Positions 33,135-46,200 of a DNA stretch of 64,000 nucleotides are shown here, piece by piece. Within the stretch, counting starts at the first letter, position 1, and the number at the start of each line of letters is the position of its first letter. The notes below the pieces were generated by a model. The model ran no database searches and was not told the origin of the DNA. It saw only the letters and a program-made list of their open reading frames with translations. Origin of the DNA: Corbicula japonica (Eukaryota; Mollusca; Bivalvia; Venerida; Cyrenidae). The DNA is taken from assembly GCA_038501625.1 (NCBI GenBank), contig JAZAYU010000185.1, positions 1 through 64,000 of the forward strand, written 5' to 3'. The position numbers and the translations under genes are program-made.

Positions 33135-33315
33135 ATATACTTAAAGAAATTAGAAACGCAACTTCTTTTCACACAACATACGTTTCGTGATAAAGGAAGT
33201 TGCGTTTTTAATTTCATTTACTGTATTATATGTACTTGAAGAAATAAGAAACGCAACTTCTTTAAACATGAAATGTATTTCTTCTTTCAAGAAGTTTCGT
33301 TTAAGTATATGTATA
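33135..33315. repeat. Paired hairpins downstream of gene A
   Basis: AAATTAGAAACGCAACTTCT pairs with GAAGTTGCGTTTTTAATTTC within 33145-33220. A second unit with AAATAAGAAACGCAACTTCT and TTCAAGAAGTTTCGTTT follows at 33238-33305. A small inverted repeat present twice. Confidence 0.75.
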
Positions 33316-33319
33316 TATT

Positions 33320-33760
33320 TATGAACAATCAAAATGAGTGTAGCTTGCATTGACCACAACATTTTGGGACACCGTATGTAAAACTGACGTTATTCCTTGA
33401 AATGACGTCATGCGTTTAAAGTTCAGCAGACGACATTTCATATAATTCAGTTTGTGGCAAAAATGACATTATTAATAAATTATAACAAGATCACCTGTAA
33501 GTTATGAAGAAATAGTTGATAACTGTCCGTTCTTAGATATATTTACCACTAACATGCTTCAAAAATATGACATGACTTACTCTTTTTCGTAACGTACTCA
33601 ATTTTAAGAATTTCAAACATGATATGAACTGCAGTGTTCTAAAATTGTTAACAATGCGACATTCCTACACAGTGTTGAACAAACATTAAAATTATATTAC
33701 ATTATATTTATTAATATTGAAGTACGGTTTGTAAGCATAATATTAAATTATATACGATAT
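33320..33760. other. Gene-free AT-rich stretch downstream of gene A
   Basis: Nothing recognised. Confidence 0.45.
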
Positions 33761-33761
33761 G

Positions 33762-33873
33762 GGCCCAATATCATAAAACAGAGATTCAAGACCAGACTCA
33801 AATCTCAATTCTGATCTCTATCAGATGCTTGAGATTTGAGACTGGTCTCCTGAAGTTTTATTATCTTGGGCCA
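33762..33873. repeat. Foldback MITE family 1 copy (between genes A and B)
   Basis: GGGCCCAATATCATAAAACA ... GATGCTTGAGATTTGAGACT ... TATTATCTTGGGCC. Central part shortened. Confidence 0.85.
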
Positions 33874-34538
33874 TGGGGTCTTAATGTATTGTTAATACAA
33901 ATTAATCAAATATTGCTTATTTCTAGTTAGCGATTGTAGACGAAATCGGCATGTGTTCAAATCATTGATACATATTATATTTCAGTATTTTGATGTTATG
34001 TGCTTTACAAATTTTGTAAATTACTTTTGTATAATCTTGTCAGTTAATTTCCAAATATAAACGTTTTTGAAAAACAAATGTTGACATTTTTTATTGTGAG
34101 GTAGACTTGTACATGTAATCAGGCCTTCTAGTACCTGTACATTTAGTCAGTGCGATCAAATCCAAAAACTTGCTTGTGATTTTCGAATTGTTAAAATTGT
34201 TGTCCATTTTGTAATATTTGCACTCGTCTTGCACTGGCTACGATGGAATTCTGCTTTCCGACTTTTGCCTTTTAAATTGGAATGCATCTGGTGAGGGACG
34301 TGGCTGCAACAAAAGCCGCGCACAAATTTTGGTCTGAGCACGATGTTTTTGTCTTGTGGTGCACGTTTTACCACGAGCTGCCGCGGTAAAACATGCCGTC
34401 ATTCGGTTTTTCGTCAATGTTACTGTTCAAATATACATTGAAAAGGCCGCGAAATGACAAAATTCTATCCGATGTTAGGTAAGAATTGAGAATATTTCAT
34501 AGTGTAATAAGAAGAAAATAATCTATATGTATTCTGAG

Positions 34539-34618
34539 AAATGTTGTTGTTTTTTTCACATCCCAATGAACGAGAAAACTTTTCTCGTTCATTGGGATGT
34601 GAAAAAACAACAACATTT
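34539..34618. repeat. 80-bp near-perfect palindrome
   Basis: AAATGTTGTTGTTTTTTTCA, CATCCCAATGAACGAGAAAA is followed by its reverse complement almost base for base, with at most two central bases unpaired and one length difference in the T run. Partial relatives are at 34680 and 36440. Confidence 0.92.
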
Positions 34619-34860
34619 GAGCTGTTAAACAAACCGTGAAGTCATTCGGGCTTATTTTAAACAACACAAATGTTTTCCATAACCCAATGAACGCGATTAA
34701 ATATCGCTTCAATTCTTATTTACATGGATAATGTTCACACACAATCCTTTAAAAATCGGATCTTCCCTATTTCTGAAGTATACTGGGCTGACGTAGGCTC
34801 TAACAGGGCCGTGCTGTGGGTGATGTGAGACTGGCCCACTAAATCGAGTGTGATTTCCAG

Positions 34861-34921
34861 GGCCGAAGATCATAAAACTAAGATTTGATATTAGTCTCAA
34901 ATCTCAATGATCTGATTGGTG
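34861..34921. repeat. Foldback MITE family 1, left half
   Basis: GGCCGAAGATCATAAAACTA, AGTCTCAAATCTCAATGATC, TGATTGG; the right arm is missing. Confidence 0.7.
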
Positions 34922-35054
34922 AAATAACTCCCACAATTTAGGAATAACAATATTGTTCAATTTGTTTCAATAATTTCGATTGGTTCTGAGTTTTTCATCC
35001 CTTATTGATTTAATTCACTCTGTGCCATTCTGTCATTATTTATGGTTCATTCCG

Positions 35055-35197
35055 GGCCCAAGATAATAAAAGTATAACTGGAGAACAGTCTTATAGCCGA
35101 AGCACATTACTTGTTAAAATTGAGACCAGTCTCCACATGGGCCAGCTGGAGATTAAGGCCTGCTCCTTAATCTCAGCTTTATTATCCTGGGTCCAGA
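35055..35197. repeat. Foldback MITE family 1, diverged copy
   Basis: GGGCCCAAGATAATAAAAGT ... TTGAGACCAGTCTCCACATG ... TCAGCTTTATTATCCTGGGT. Confidence 0.7.
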
Positions 35198-35740
35198 TAT
35201 CGATATTTCGTCGAGTAGGGAGATATAGCATATTCAATTTAAAAAATAGTTGTTCAATTACATTTCGTTCAAATTCTACGCGATTTTATCTATGAACAAT
35301 TAAACGCCGATCATGTAGAACTAATACTTTTTTAGACATTCAATAAAATGGCATCTTCCTTATTAAAACACTAACCAATAGACACGTCAGTGGCATAAGA
35401 ACATATATAACATCTGCTAAGTTAACATTGATACTGCATTATCTCAAAATTCGAGTTCATACAAAAAATCTGGATTGCTTTAAAAGTAGGCATGAAACCC
35501 TTCTTCGCACATTTTAAACAAACCCAAATGTTTTCCATACCCAAATGACCATAAAGTAACGATTCAATCGTTAAATGTGTTTGAATTAAGTTCGGATATT
35601 TTCAAAATAATCTTGTGGTTAACTAAAACATAGGTATGAAGCATGAGCCTTGAAAAATATAGGATACCGACTGCTTCCTCTAATCTTATTGTTAAAATGA
35701 GGAAAATCGCTTAAACATTACGAATAAAATAATTAAACCA

Positions 35741-35968
35741 AGACCGGTATTCCATAGTTCCGTGATGCGCAATCCGTGTCCGCGTCCGTGTCCGCGATTT
35801 TTCACTCACCAAAGATATTGCTGGGTATATTCCACAGGTATGGAATATACCCAGCGAACGTATGGAATATATCCAGCGATATCTTTGGTGAGTGAAAAAT
35901 CGCGGAAATGGAAGCGGACACGGCCGCGGACACGGAATACGCATCACGGAACTATGGAATACCGGCCT
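35741..35968. repeat. About 228-bp inverted repeat
   Basis: Left arm: ACCGGTATTCCATAGTTCCG, GCGATTTTTCACTCACCAAA, GATATTGCTGGGTATATTCC. The right arm is its reverse complement and ends GGAACTATGGAATACCGG. The arms are over 90 bases, the centre about 30 with a further ATGGAATATACCCAGCG copy. Short GTCCGCG runs lie in both arms. Long open frames on both strands here simply reflect the palindrome. Confidence 0.92.
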
Positions 35969-35999
35969 AAGACTGCACGAGTCAAGCGTGCAAATATTT

Positions 36000-37279
36000 G
36001 ATCGACGAGCCGCATTAAACCAGTTTGCCAAATTTTAGAGGTGGATATTGTATTACATACAATCATTGCTGATACCGTTTACGGACATGATAATCGCCAC
36101 GGATCAATACCCTGAGCGGGGGTGTGTAGCGAAGTATGGCGTAGATAATGGACCATTATTCTTCATATAGATTCGTAAAATGACGTCAGTTTTAATCTAA
36201 ATCCGTGCAATTTATCCTACCTTTCCATTCTCTATCAACTCGATAGAAATAATATGTGAACAAATCTCAATTATCTGCCCCCGCCCCCAAAAACCCAACA
36301 AAAACAACAACTACAAAATCAAACAAAAATGTTTTACAATAACCAAAGTAAGGGTAAATATCAACGCAGAAGCAAAAGTACCGTACTGGATATAAATGAA
36401 CTCAATTCATAGTGCACCATTGCAATGGTCCTAGAGACTTCGGTCCCTTTTTCTCGTTAATTGGGATATGAAAAACAACAGATATCCTCAACTTTTGCTT
36501 CCGTCAACGATTTACCTAGCCTATCATATTGATACTTATTCTGAAACAAAAAACTTTTCGCTACAGAGTAAATCTAAGCTCTTAATTATTAAATTGTTTT
36601 GCCGACCAGGAGAGCTGGAATATAGATGTCTCGTTTAGTCACGTGACATTATTTTGGCCACATTAAAGTCAAAACAGTGCTGCACGATTCAACAATCGAC
36701 AATTTACGTGAAGTATAACAAATACATACAGTACCGAATATCAACAATAGTCAACATTTGTTATGTCCACGAAATCTAAAATAAATAAATAATATTTAAT
36801 ATATAAGTCGTGTAGTTGTATTTATTTAAGTAACATCATGGGTAAAAGTGCTACAAAGTTCTAGAACGATTTATGTAACCTCGGGGGTAAAAGTACAACA
36901 AAGTTCTCGAACTTTTCGTTACCAATGATAGCTTCAAGTAGTTTATGTGTAGGTGCCAAATGAGAAGCTCATTTATACAATATCAGTTTTCCTGAAGTTA
37001 TATCAAAAGAATTCTGCAGCGTATCGCACCCCATACCTTACTTTCGCTACGTATTATCTGGGAGAAAAATCAATTATATGAAATCTTCAGTTAAGAGCAC
37101 AGAAACACGACAAATACAAATAACGCTACAAAATAATTATCTTTAAAGCTTTATGTTAACTAGCCGATAAGAACTGACTCTCGTTCGGTCTCAGCGAATA
37201 TTTTGGAGTTGTGTTTTATGTAAAGAAGTACAAATACACTTTACTTTGCGATTTTATACTTGAGATTTTAACTACAAAC
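36000..37279. other. Upstream region of annexin gene B
   Basis: No gene. It would hold the promoter and leader of gene B. I could not identify a convincing TATA box. Two heat-shock-element-like half sites are listed separately. Confidence 0.45.
36859..36911. promoter_or_regulatory. Duplicated heat-shock-element-like sites upstream of gene B
   Basis: TTCTAGAA (36859-36866) and TTCTCGAA (36904-36911) both match TTCnnGAA. Each is the end of a duplicated block GGTAAAAGT-ACAAAGTTCT, 45 bases apart and about 400 bases before the ATG at 37280. Two pentamers in each is less than a full three-unit element. Confidence 0.3.
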
Positions 37280-40200
37280 ATGGCAGCTGCGCAAACACAG
37301 GTAAGAATTTATTATATCCATTTTACAAATTCTATAAAATGTACAGACAGTTAATGTGGTGTAACGGTGATAAGACACATTTACTTTTAACAGCATGAGT
37401 AGACCTATATGGCGATTTCAAGGTCGCATGATTATAATGATGTTAAATGTTAACGATATGGGGTTTGTCAGGTGAATACATGTACACCTATCCTTGAAGC
37501 GGAAGTATTTCACGGTGTATAAATAAAATGAATACTGATTTTGTGTGTTCTTAATGCGGAAATCAATCTTTATCGCTAAGAAATCCGTAGGACAAAGTAA
37601 CTTAAGTTCAAAGTCTGTTATTGAACAAAATCATTACTGCAACTCTGATAAATCCAGAAGTCCAAATGCGGAGTTAGCCGAAGTTTACCGAGTCAGTGTT
37701 TTCACGAGCAAGGTTTGCGCCTAGTTCATTTCGTAGCATTGCTAATGCATGAACCAAGAGGATCTGAGACTGGTCGCCATTTCAGCCAATCAGATGCTTG
37801 AGATTTGAGACTGGTCTCCAATCGTATTTTAATGCTATTTGGCCCTGAAATTCGCAGCCATCCTAACCTCTCCCACATGAAGTATACTTGATATACTTCA
37901 AGTATAATTTTTAAGGGATATTTTATTTTTTAGGGAACAATTAAACCATGCAGCCCCTTTTCGGCGGAGAAGGGAGCCCAAGATTTGAGAAAGGCCATGA
38001 AAGGCATAGGTAAGATATGTAATATATTATAAGGAAGTTAAAGAATTCCTCCAAGATTTTATAGGTATTCGTTAACACTGCGTTTTTCAACCTTTAAAAT
38101 AACACACAGATATTAAATTGTAAACAAACAATATGAAGGAAAATTACGAAGTTTGAAAATTGCTTATTACAGAAATATGTCAGGATTTTGTTAAGAAGGC
38201 GTGTCAATATTCATACATCTTATGATACTTAATGCCCTTGAGCTTGTGAGTGTTTTATTACGAATGAATACATGCAAGTTATATTGTACATGCATATTTT
38301 TCCTTATGATATCTATCAATACATTAAATTTTGTAGATGTTATCAGAAACTACGGTCACTTCACTAAACTTCACTTAATATACACTAACTATAACGTAAT
38401 CATGGTTACGGCTTTTATTGCAAGCGTTATCGATTAAGTTATTTTTAGAAGTAATAACAAAATGACTACGGCATATTCAGAATTACTTCAAACTGTAAAT
38501 AGATTACATCTGATTACGATTCTTATGTAATCGACAAGGTAAAAGCTGTTTATGATTACTTTCTGTTTGGTATAGTCTGATTTTACGCATCGAGTCGAAA
38601 ATGTACTTTTGTACTTATAGATTTTTGGAATAATCCGCAAAATAGGGAAGTTAGATATTCCCATTATAGCTCATAATGTTAAAGTTTACCACTATGAAAC
38701 ATAAGGCTTCATGGCTGTGGCAGTAACGCATCAGATTTGTAACATTAGGGTATAAAGGTAATGTTTTCGAATCCCATGAGGGGAATTTCTTTTTTCTGTT
38801 TTTATATCAATATTTTCAATACATTCATGTAGACACCGACAAAAAATGTCAAAAAGATGTCGCGATCGAAGCTTACCAAAACACAGTTTTCGGACAATGC
38901 CAAAAATGGTGCAAAATCGTTTAGATTTTTAAAAATAAAAATAAGATAATTTAATGACGATTCTATTAAATTTTACTACAATTGTTTACAGAACGTCAGT
39001 GTTCACAGGTGCCAGTGCCCCTTCGGTGCAGAGGTTTAGGGGTCACGGCAAGCTGCGCAACAAAGTATATTGTTATAAAAAGGAATGAACATTTACAAAA
39101 TTAAAAGGAAATTGCAAGAAAAATAGAGATAAATCAAATCAATAAATAAAAACCATAGCATATATAAATTAACATAATAAAAAATCTTATGAAATACAAA
39201 AATATCGTACTGTTATTGGATTCGAACTTGCAATGTTTTGCATTACAGTTCCTTACCCACTGAGCTAATATCTGCCTACAGGTTTGATGTCGTGTAAGTT
39301 AACTTAACAGTAACTGTAAATTGACGCACTTTACCTATTTAGGATTATAACAGCGGACTTGTCCGAAGGTCACAGCTCACGGGTCAAAATCGAACTATAC
39401 CCGATAAAGTTTAAAAATACATGCAATAGCTAAAGCTGCTATGGTGGCAAATATGCCTGTCTGTCTGTCCGTCTGTCAGCATGGCCGCCTGTCTGTCTGT
39501 TTTGAGGCTGTATAGTTTCTTTAGTTTTGCATAACCGATCTCTGACTGTTTCGAATCGCGTGATAGTTTGGGCCGAAAACCAGATGTAAAAGAATTTTCT
39601 AATTTTCTAAACACACAATCTGATAATGGAGTATCTTGTAAATTGTTATCTTTATTTGCTGTTCAACCACAATATTTAACAATCAAGCCTTTGTTTCAGT
39701 TTTCAGAAATGTACACCATGTTTACATTGTTTGTTTAGAGAGGCGGAAGTATAGTGCGTTAACGATAACTAGACGGTCACGTAACTAAATAGTAATATTA
39801 GGTTAAATTTCGTTCATCAGCAAACAGTTTATCTAATTTGATGTCGTTTTGATCTTTTCGTAAGAATAACTCGCCTGAAAATATAAAATCCGCCCATTAT
39901 TTTAACTTTTGAACTTTTTATTTCACATCCGGGCCTCCACGACGCAACAGATGATTACTGCACATAGAAACATCATATGAACAAACATGTGAAATACATG
40001 TGCGTAATTGTACATAAGCTAATTAATTAAAAAAACAAGAGAAATGAGTATAAAAAGTATAAACACTAAAACACATCCAAATTGACATCGTTTATCGGAA
40101 AGTCTGTATAAAACTTCTTCAAAAAAGTCTTACTTGATAAGATAATTTCTATCCATGCTATCTGTAAAGTGAGGAAAATTTTAATGTTTTTGGGTGTCTA

Positions 40201-43200
40201 GTTTACTCAGTTGGAATAAATATAATACAACATAATTGCTTATATAACCCTTTCCTTCATATATACGCATTTGTACACATGTGCGACCAGTGTAGATCCA
40301 GATCAGCCGGCACATCCGTGCCGTCTGATCAGGATCTGCATTTTTCGCATTTTGGTTAGAAATAACCTAACGAATAAAACAAACGAACAGTTTAGATCCT
40401 GATCGGACGGCACGGATGTGCCGGCTGATATGGATCTAAACTGTTCGCCCATGCAATAAAGATATATCTATGGAGGAAAGGGATAAACAAAGCATCACGT
40501 GACTGTCTAATTATTCATAATCAGTTGTAGATGCGTTTGTACAAGTATCGATAACCGGTTTGTAAATATAACCATAACCATACTTACTCACTTTAATAAC
40601 GTGAGTAAAGTATTTATTTCCTTATCTCGAATACATAAAAACACAAACAAAAACTAGGATTAGGTCGTTGTATTCAGCGGTAATAAACATTATATTTTCA
40701 AATGTCTGTGTAGTCCAAATGCATGTTGCACAAAAACTGTCCAAATGGAGGTAGAAATCAGTGGGCCTTGTAGTCTGTGAACCGTCCGAGTGAATAGCCG
40801 ACATTGGTAGCTCTGGCAATTTAGCTGTCCAGAAGACGATCTCGAAACTTTAACCACATCTCGATAAAACTTCATCTAATAGTACCACTCTAACATGAAA
40901 CTAGTGAATGGCTTTAAATTATCTATATTTCTTACATCATAAATAAAATAATACGACTAAAAGAATACACCAAAACGGAAACACACGAAAACCTGAAACA
41001 AAACAAACACTTTATTTACAACATTTTTCGATGTTTTCCCGGGAAATTCTGTTAAAATTCGACAGCCTTCCAAAAATAATAAACTATATAAATAAATAAC
41101 AACATAAAGGGCGGGTGGCCGAGTGCCGACATGTTTACCGCTGAATTGAAACGCCTTGAAAGGGGTACACAGATAAAACCAACACTTAAACAGCCTTCCA
41201 AAAACAATATATTTATAATATATAGGGCGGGTTGGCGGTGCCGACATGTTTGCCGTTGAATAGAAACGCCTTGAATGGGGAACACATTTAAAACCAACAC
41301 TTTAACAACGACAGCCTTCCAAAAATAATATATATCAACAACGTAAAGGGCGGGTGGGCGGTTGCTGACATGTTTACCGCTGAATAGAAACGCCTTGAAT
41401 GGTGTACACAGATAAAACCAACACTTAAACAACGACAGCCTTCCCAAAACAATATATTAACAACATAAAGGGCGGTCATGTTTACCGCTGAATAGAAACG
41501 CCTCGAATGGTGTACGCAAATAAAACCAACACTTAAATAACCTAATCGCACGAGATACATGCTCCTTTTCCCTCCACACTGACCAATATCGTAAAGTGTG
41601 CATTATTCGAAACGTAAATAATTTCAATCTATTTTCTCGTTCATCCAGGAACGGACGAAGCAAAAATCATAGAAGTGATGGCCAACCATTCAAACCAACA
41701 ACGACAGGAAATTGCACTGTCATTCAAGACCCAGTTTGGAAAGGTAGAAAATAAAGATTGTTAGAAAATGTTGATCAACGTGTTTTACTTAATTCAACCC
41801 GTTACTCTATAAACTTATACGTTTTTGTCACCTGAGCTACAAGTACCAGCATAGATCCAGATCAGCCAGCACATCAGTGGTGTGTGACCTTGATCTACAC
41901 TTGTCGCATTTGTCGCATTTTGGCGAGAAATACGCTGCAGAATCTAAACGCGAACAGTTTAGATCTTTATCAGACGGCACGGATGTAGAGGTCGATCTGG
42001 ATTTAAACTGTTCGCCCATGTTATAAAAGCCGTGTCTATGGAGTAAGGCTTAAGAAATAAATATTAATCGTATAAAAAGAACTAATTAGCCCGCCATCCA
42101 AGTCACTTAAAGCCACAATAAACTTGCCAAAACGTTTTTTTTTCATTGTGAAAATTAATTAAACACGTTGACCCTTTTCAAAAGAAAGTAATTAAATGAC
42201 CAACTATTTATGTCCTCAAATAATCCCCAATCATTGAGACCCGGTCCGAATAGTATTTTTGTAGCCCACAAAATTACTAACCAATGTTTACAATCACTCG
42301 GCGAAAAGTTATCGGTTTTTTCCGTAAGTGGGCCGTAAGAACGAAGTGACGTCATTCTGTATAATTAGCGACCTTCGCCTGCCGAGAGTTGCCGAAAATC
42401 AGCTCGGAAAGATTCGCTGTTTGTTTTGTAAACAAAATAAACGATCCGAAAAACGCCCAAACATGCTGTAAATCAATAAGATAATACCTTTTTCTTATTG
42501 TAAGGTTTATTTTTTGTGTTATTATTCATACAGGTGAAATCTAAAATGTTTTGGTTAATAAAAAATATGCTGTTTGGCAAGTTTATTGAGGCTTTAAGTC
42601 GCATTTTCCACCGATGTAGACCCTGATCACCAATCTCATTAGGTCTACACTGTTGCAAGATTACTATTTTCCAACATAACTCTATCAGTTAACATCATTT
42701 TCCTGCTGAGCGAAACTCTCTACTGTAGTATAAGTAAATTTCGTGGGCCTTTTTTCGCGTATGTGACGCAAAGGACATTTTCGTGCGGACATTAATTCGC
42801 GCAGTTGTATAATTCTTATATGATAAGATTAAATTTGGATAATATTCGCTGGGATTTGATTTCGCGCACACTACTTAGCGCGAAATACGCGAACATTTCA
42901 CCCGCGAGAATTAAATTTTTACCACGGTATATAGGAAGAACTGTGTGTATTTACAGAGGATTTTGCACTTGGTTGTTCGGTGGAATAGAAGAGAAACATT
43001 TGATATGTCATTACAAAAAGTCATAGTTTGTATTTGTTTTCGCAGGACCTGTTAGCCGAGATTAAGTCTGAGATAAGCGGAAGATTCCAAGATCTGGTTG
43101 AGGCTTTGTTGGAGAAGCCCATCCACTTTGATGCCAAAGAGTGCAAAGAGGCGATCAAGGTAAAGTTTAATGCTCAAGCCTCATCGAATTGCTACTATCA

Positions 43201-46200
43201 TATGGATCTGAACAGTTCATTATGGGACAGAGATACATGAACGAGGTTTAAAAGCTACCTTCTTACAGTTCTGAGGGAAATACAGTCTGAAGGGTATTAA
43301 GTTCAGATTGGAAACGAGTCTCAAATCTCAAGCATGTGATTGGCTGAAATGGCGACTGATCGCCATTTCAGCCAATTAGATGCTTGAGATTTGAGACTCG
43401 TTTCCATGCTCGGTTTTATAACCTTGGGCAACAGTCAAACCTGTCTTAAGCAGACACCCAAGGGAGTGACAAAAAGTGGCTACTGAAGACAGGTGGCTGT
43501 TAAACATGTTAAAGACAGTAAAATAATTAGAACAAAATGTCAGTTTAGGTCATGTTCAAACAGGCTGTTTAAGACAGGTGGTTGCTATTTGCAGGTTCTG
43601 CTAAGGCGGGTTTCACTGTACTTCAATTTCTTAGTTGAGATTTAAAAATTTAATTAATGATATTAAAATAATGCATGTAAATGACTGAACAGAGCGAATT
43701 TCTTTAGACAATTCATTACATTTTGATCTGCACTCTCTTACACTATTGGCTCGTTACATTCACCGCTGTTATTTCAACTACTTTTACTTTAACTAAAAAA
43801 ATAGTTCAATTACATTTAAAATTGCTTGGGTTTCTTTTGTTTGAACGAAAGATAGTGAAGATATCTGTCATTTGATTAACCACAAGCTTTCATATTCATA
43901 ATTATGACTGTATAAAATAAGGTTGTCGTGTTATTTCAAAAATCTTGACTGAGCCTTTCGCAGAGATGTAGAGTGAGTGTAAGGAACGACTACTCTGCGA
44001 AGGAGATTGTTCGATCTGTTGTGCGTGAAAGTGACTGCGTCAGAAACTCAATACTTTGGTTTTTAATATACCCACTCTTACATTGACTGTGTAAAAATAA
44101 GTAATCACATACTTTGTTTACAGGTTTAGTTCAGTTTAAGTAACGTATTCAAAAACCTCTTATTTTTCTTCCTGAAATGAAACATGTTAAATAAAAAAAC
44201 CTCATTGCTTGCATATATTTATTGTCAAATAAAGAACATTGCTTTTTATTAACATTCGGCTTTATACTTTTAAACAGTTTATATAATAATTATTTTGAAT
44301 AAATTGTACATGTAAATTATTTTTAAATTAATTGTTTTTCATCTTTTTTTTCTATTTCCAATTTGAAGAGATCCTACTTGAGAGTCATTTCTACTAGATT
44401 TTCAATTCAAACTATAGTTACGATTGTGTCTGCAAATGTCATGTTTTGTACCTTTCGCGTATGATTGGTTCGGATTGCACAATCTGACCCTGGGAAACTG
44501 GTTTTCGACGGTGTCTCAGCACAGCCGCCAAAATGTTTTCATCCGAATTTTCCTATCCGAACCTCGCTAGATACTTTTAATCAGCTATATTGAAATGATG
44601 TTAATTATTCTCATGTTTATGATTTTTAGGGTGCCGGTACTGACGAAGGGGCCTTGATAGAAATTTTGTGTTCAAGATCAAACGCCCAAATCCTGGAGAT
44701 TAAACAGGCGTACAAGACACGTAAGATATCTTACGCTGTTTTCTTCAGCAATCAACTGATTTTTTTTCAATTTAACATCTGGACTAAGCAACTGATTTTC
44801 TTTTTGTATAATCAATTTAAAATCTCGCATACCTACAGTTTTCATGACATCTACTTTAATTTTTAAGATATGTTCAATAATGAATCCAGATCTTTCTAGA
44901 TTTCTGGTTCAAGCTTGCTATCACAAATACTCTATCATATTAAATCTGAATTCAAAGGTAATTTTAACACGTATTTACATATTTTTCACGGTTAATTTAT
45001 TATTGATTTTTTTATTTTTTGTTTGATAGTTGACACATAAAAGAAAAGAATTCAGACAACGCGAAAAAGGTCCTCCGCAATTTTACACTATGTGCAAAAT
45101 TAATATTTTGCGATTTCGTATTAAATCGAACATATAATGAAGTAACTCACTAATTTATTATTACTTTGTGTCGAACATATAATGTAGTACATGTACGTTA
45201 CAATGTGTTATTACTTCGTAAAGAAGTCCCGTGCGAGTTCAAAATTAAATTCAAATACTCCTCCCAGAGCAAACTAATTCACCGGATCTCAGAACCCCGT
45301 TATTTCAAAGTACCGTACTTTCTCTAAATGCAGTGTTCAAGAGTGACCTAGAGCAGGACATAATGGGTGATACCAGTGGTCATCTCAAGCGCTTGCTGGT
45401 CTCCCGGTTGGCAGCCGGAAGACAGGAAAACGCTCCCGTGGATACTGCCCAAGCTCGTGAAGATGCTAAGGAACTATATGAAGTATGTAAATAATACATT
45501 TATACGGCAAAACAAAGGAACACAACAACTACATGTACGTCGTCGCACACTTTGGTATAATTTCATTTCGCGGGGACAAATTTCCTCGGAGAATTCTCAA
45601 ATAACATATTCGCATGTTCTTAATTTTATTTTTCTTTTCACAAAATTTTAATTACTTGTGTTTTTTTGTTGAATTTCTATGAAATAGAGGTTCACGCAAA
45701 TGCTTTCAATGATACTTTCAAGCGGGCATAAATTTGTCACAAAATATATGTCTTTCATACAGTACATATATATGTATTTACGGTAAATTTAAATTAATAT
45801 TAGGTAAATTTTCGCTGAAGTTCTAAATCTGCTTGTTTCCCATTGGGAGAAATGTGCGAAATAAAGAACTCAGCGAATATCAATCATGATTCAATTTCAC
45901 AGTAATCTACATGCGCGAAAAGCTTATTTAAAGGCCGTTTCAGTAGTTTCTTTTTTTTCATCGTTACGAATTTTATGCGTGCATCGTTTCCATGATACTG
46001 TCGCAATAGGCTAACAAGTTTTTTGACTCAAGACAGACATGAGTTGATTAAAAACTGACCAAAGGAGGTTAGTATTTTTTGGCCAATTTCTTTTGATTTT
46101 TATGTTATCTACTGACAAAAACTCAACAACCTAAAAATATGTCAATAATGCACATATGCAAACGGCGCGCCCATAAAATTCATTAGGCCTATGTTGTGAA

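Noticed and set aside
35711..36031. 106-residue frame rich in Pro-Arg-Pro-Cys
   Set aside because: The two strands give mirror-image peptides because the region is a 228-bp palindrome.
41052..41663. Several minus-strand frames repeating [15 protein letters not shown] peptides
   Set aside because: Different phases of the 124-bp tandem repeat in intron 2 of annexin B.
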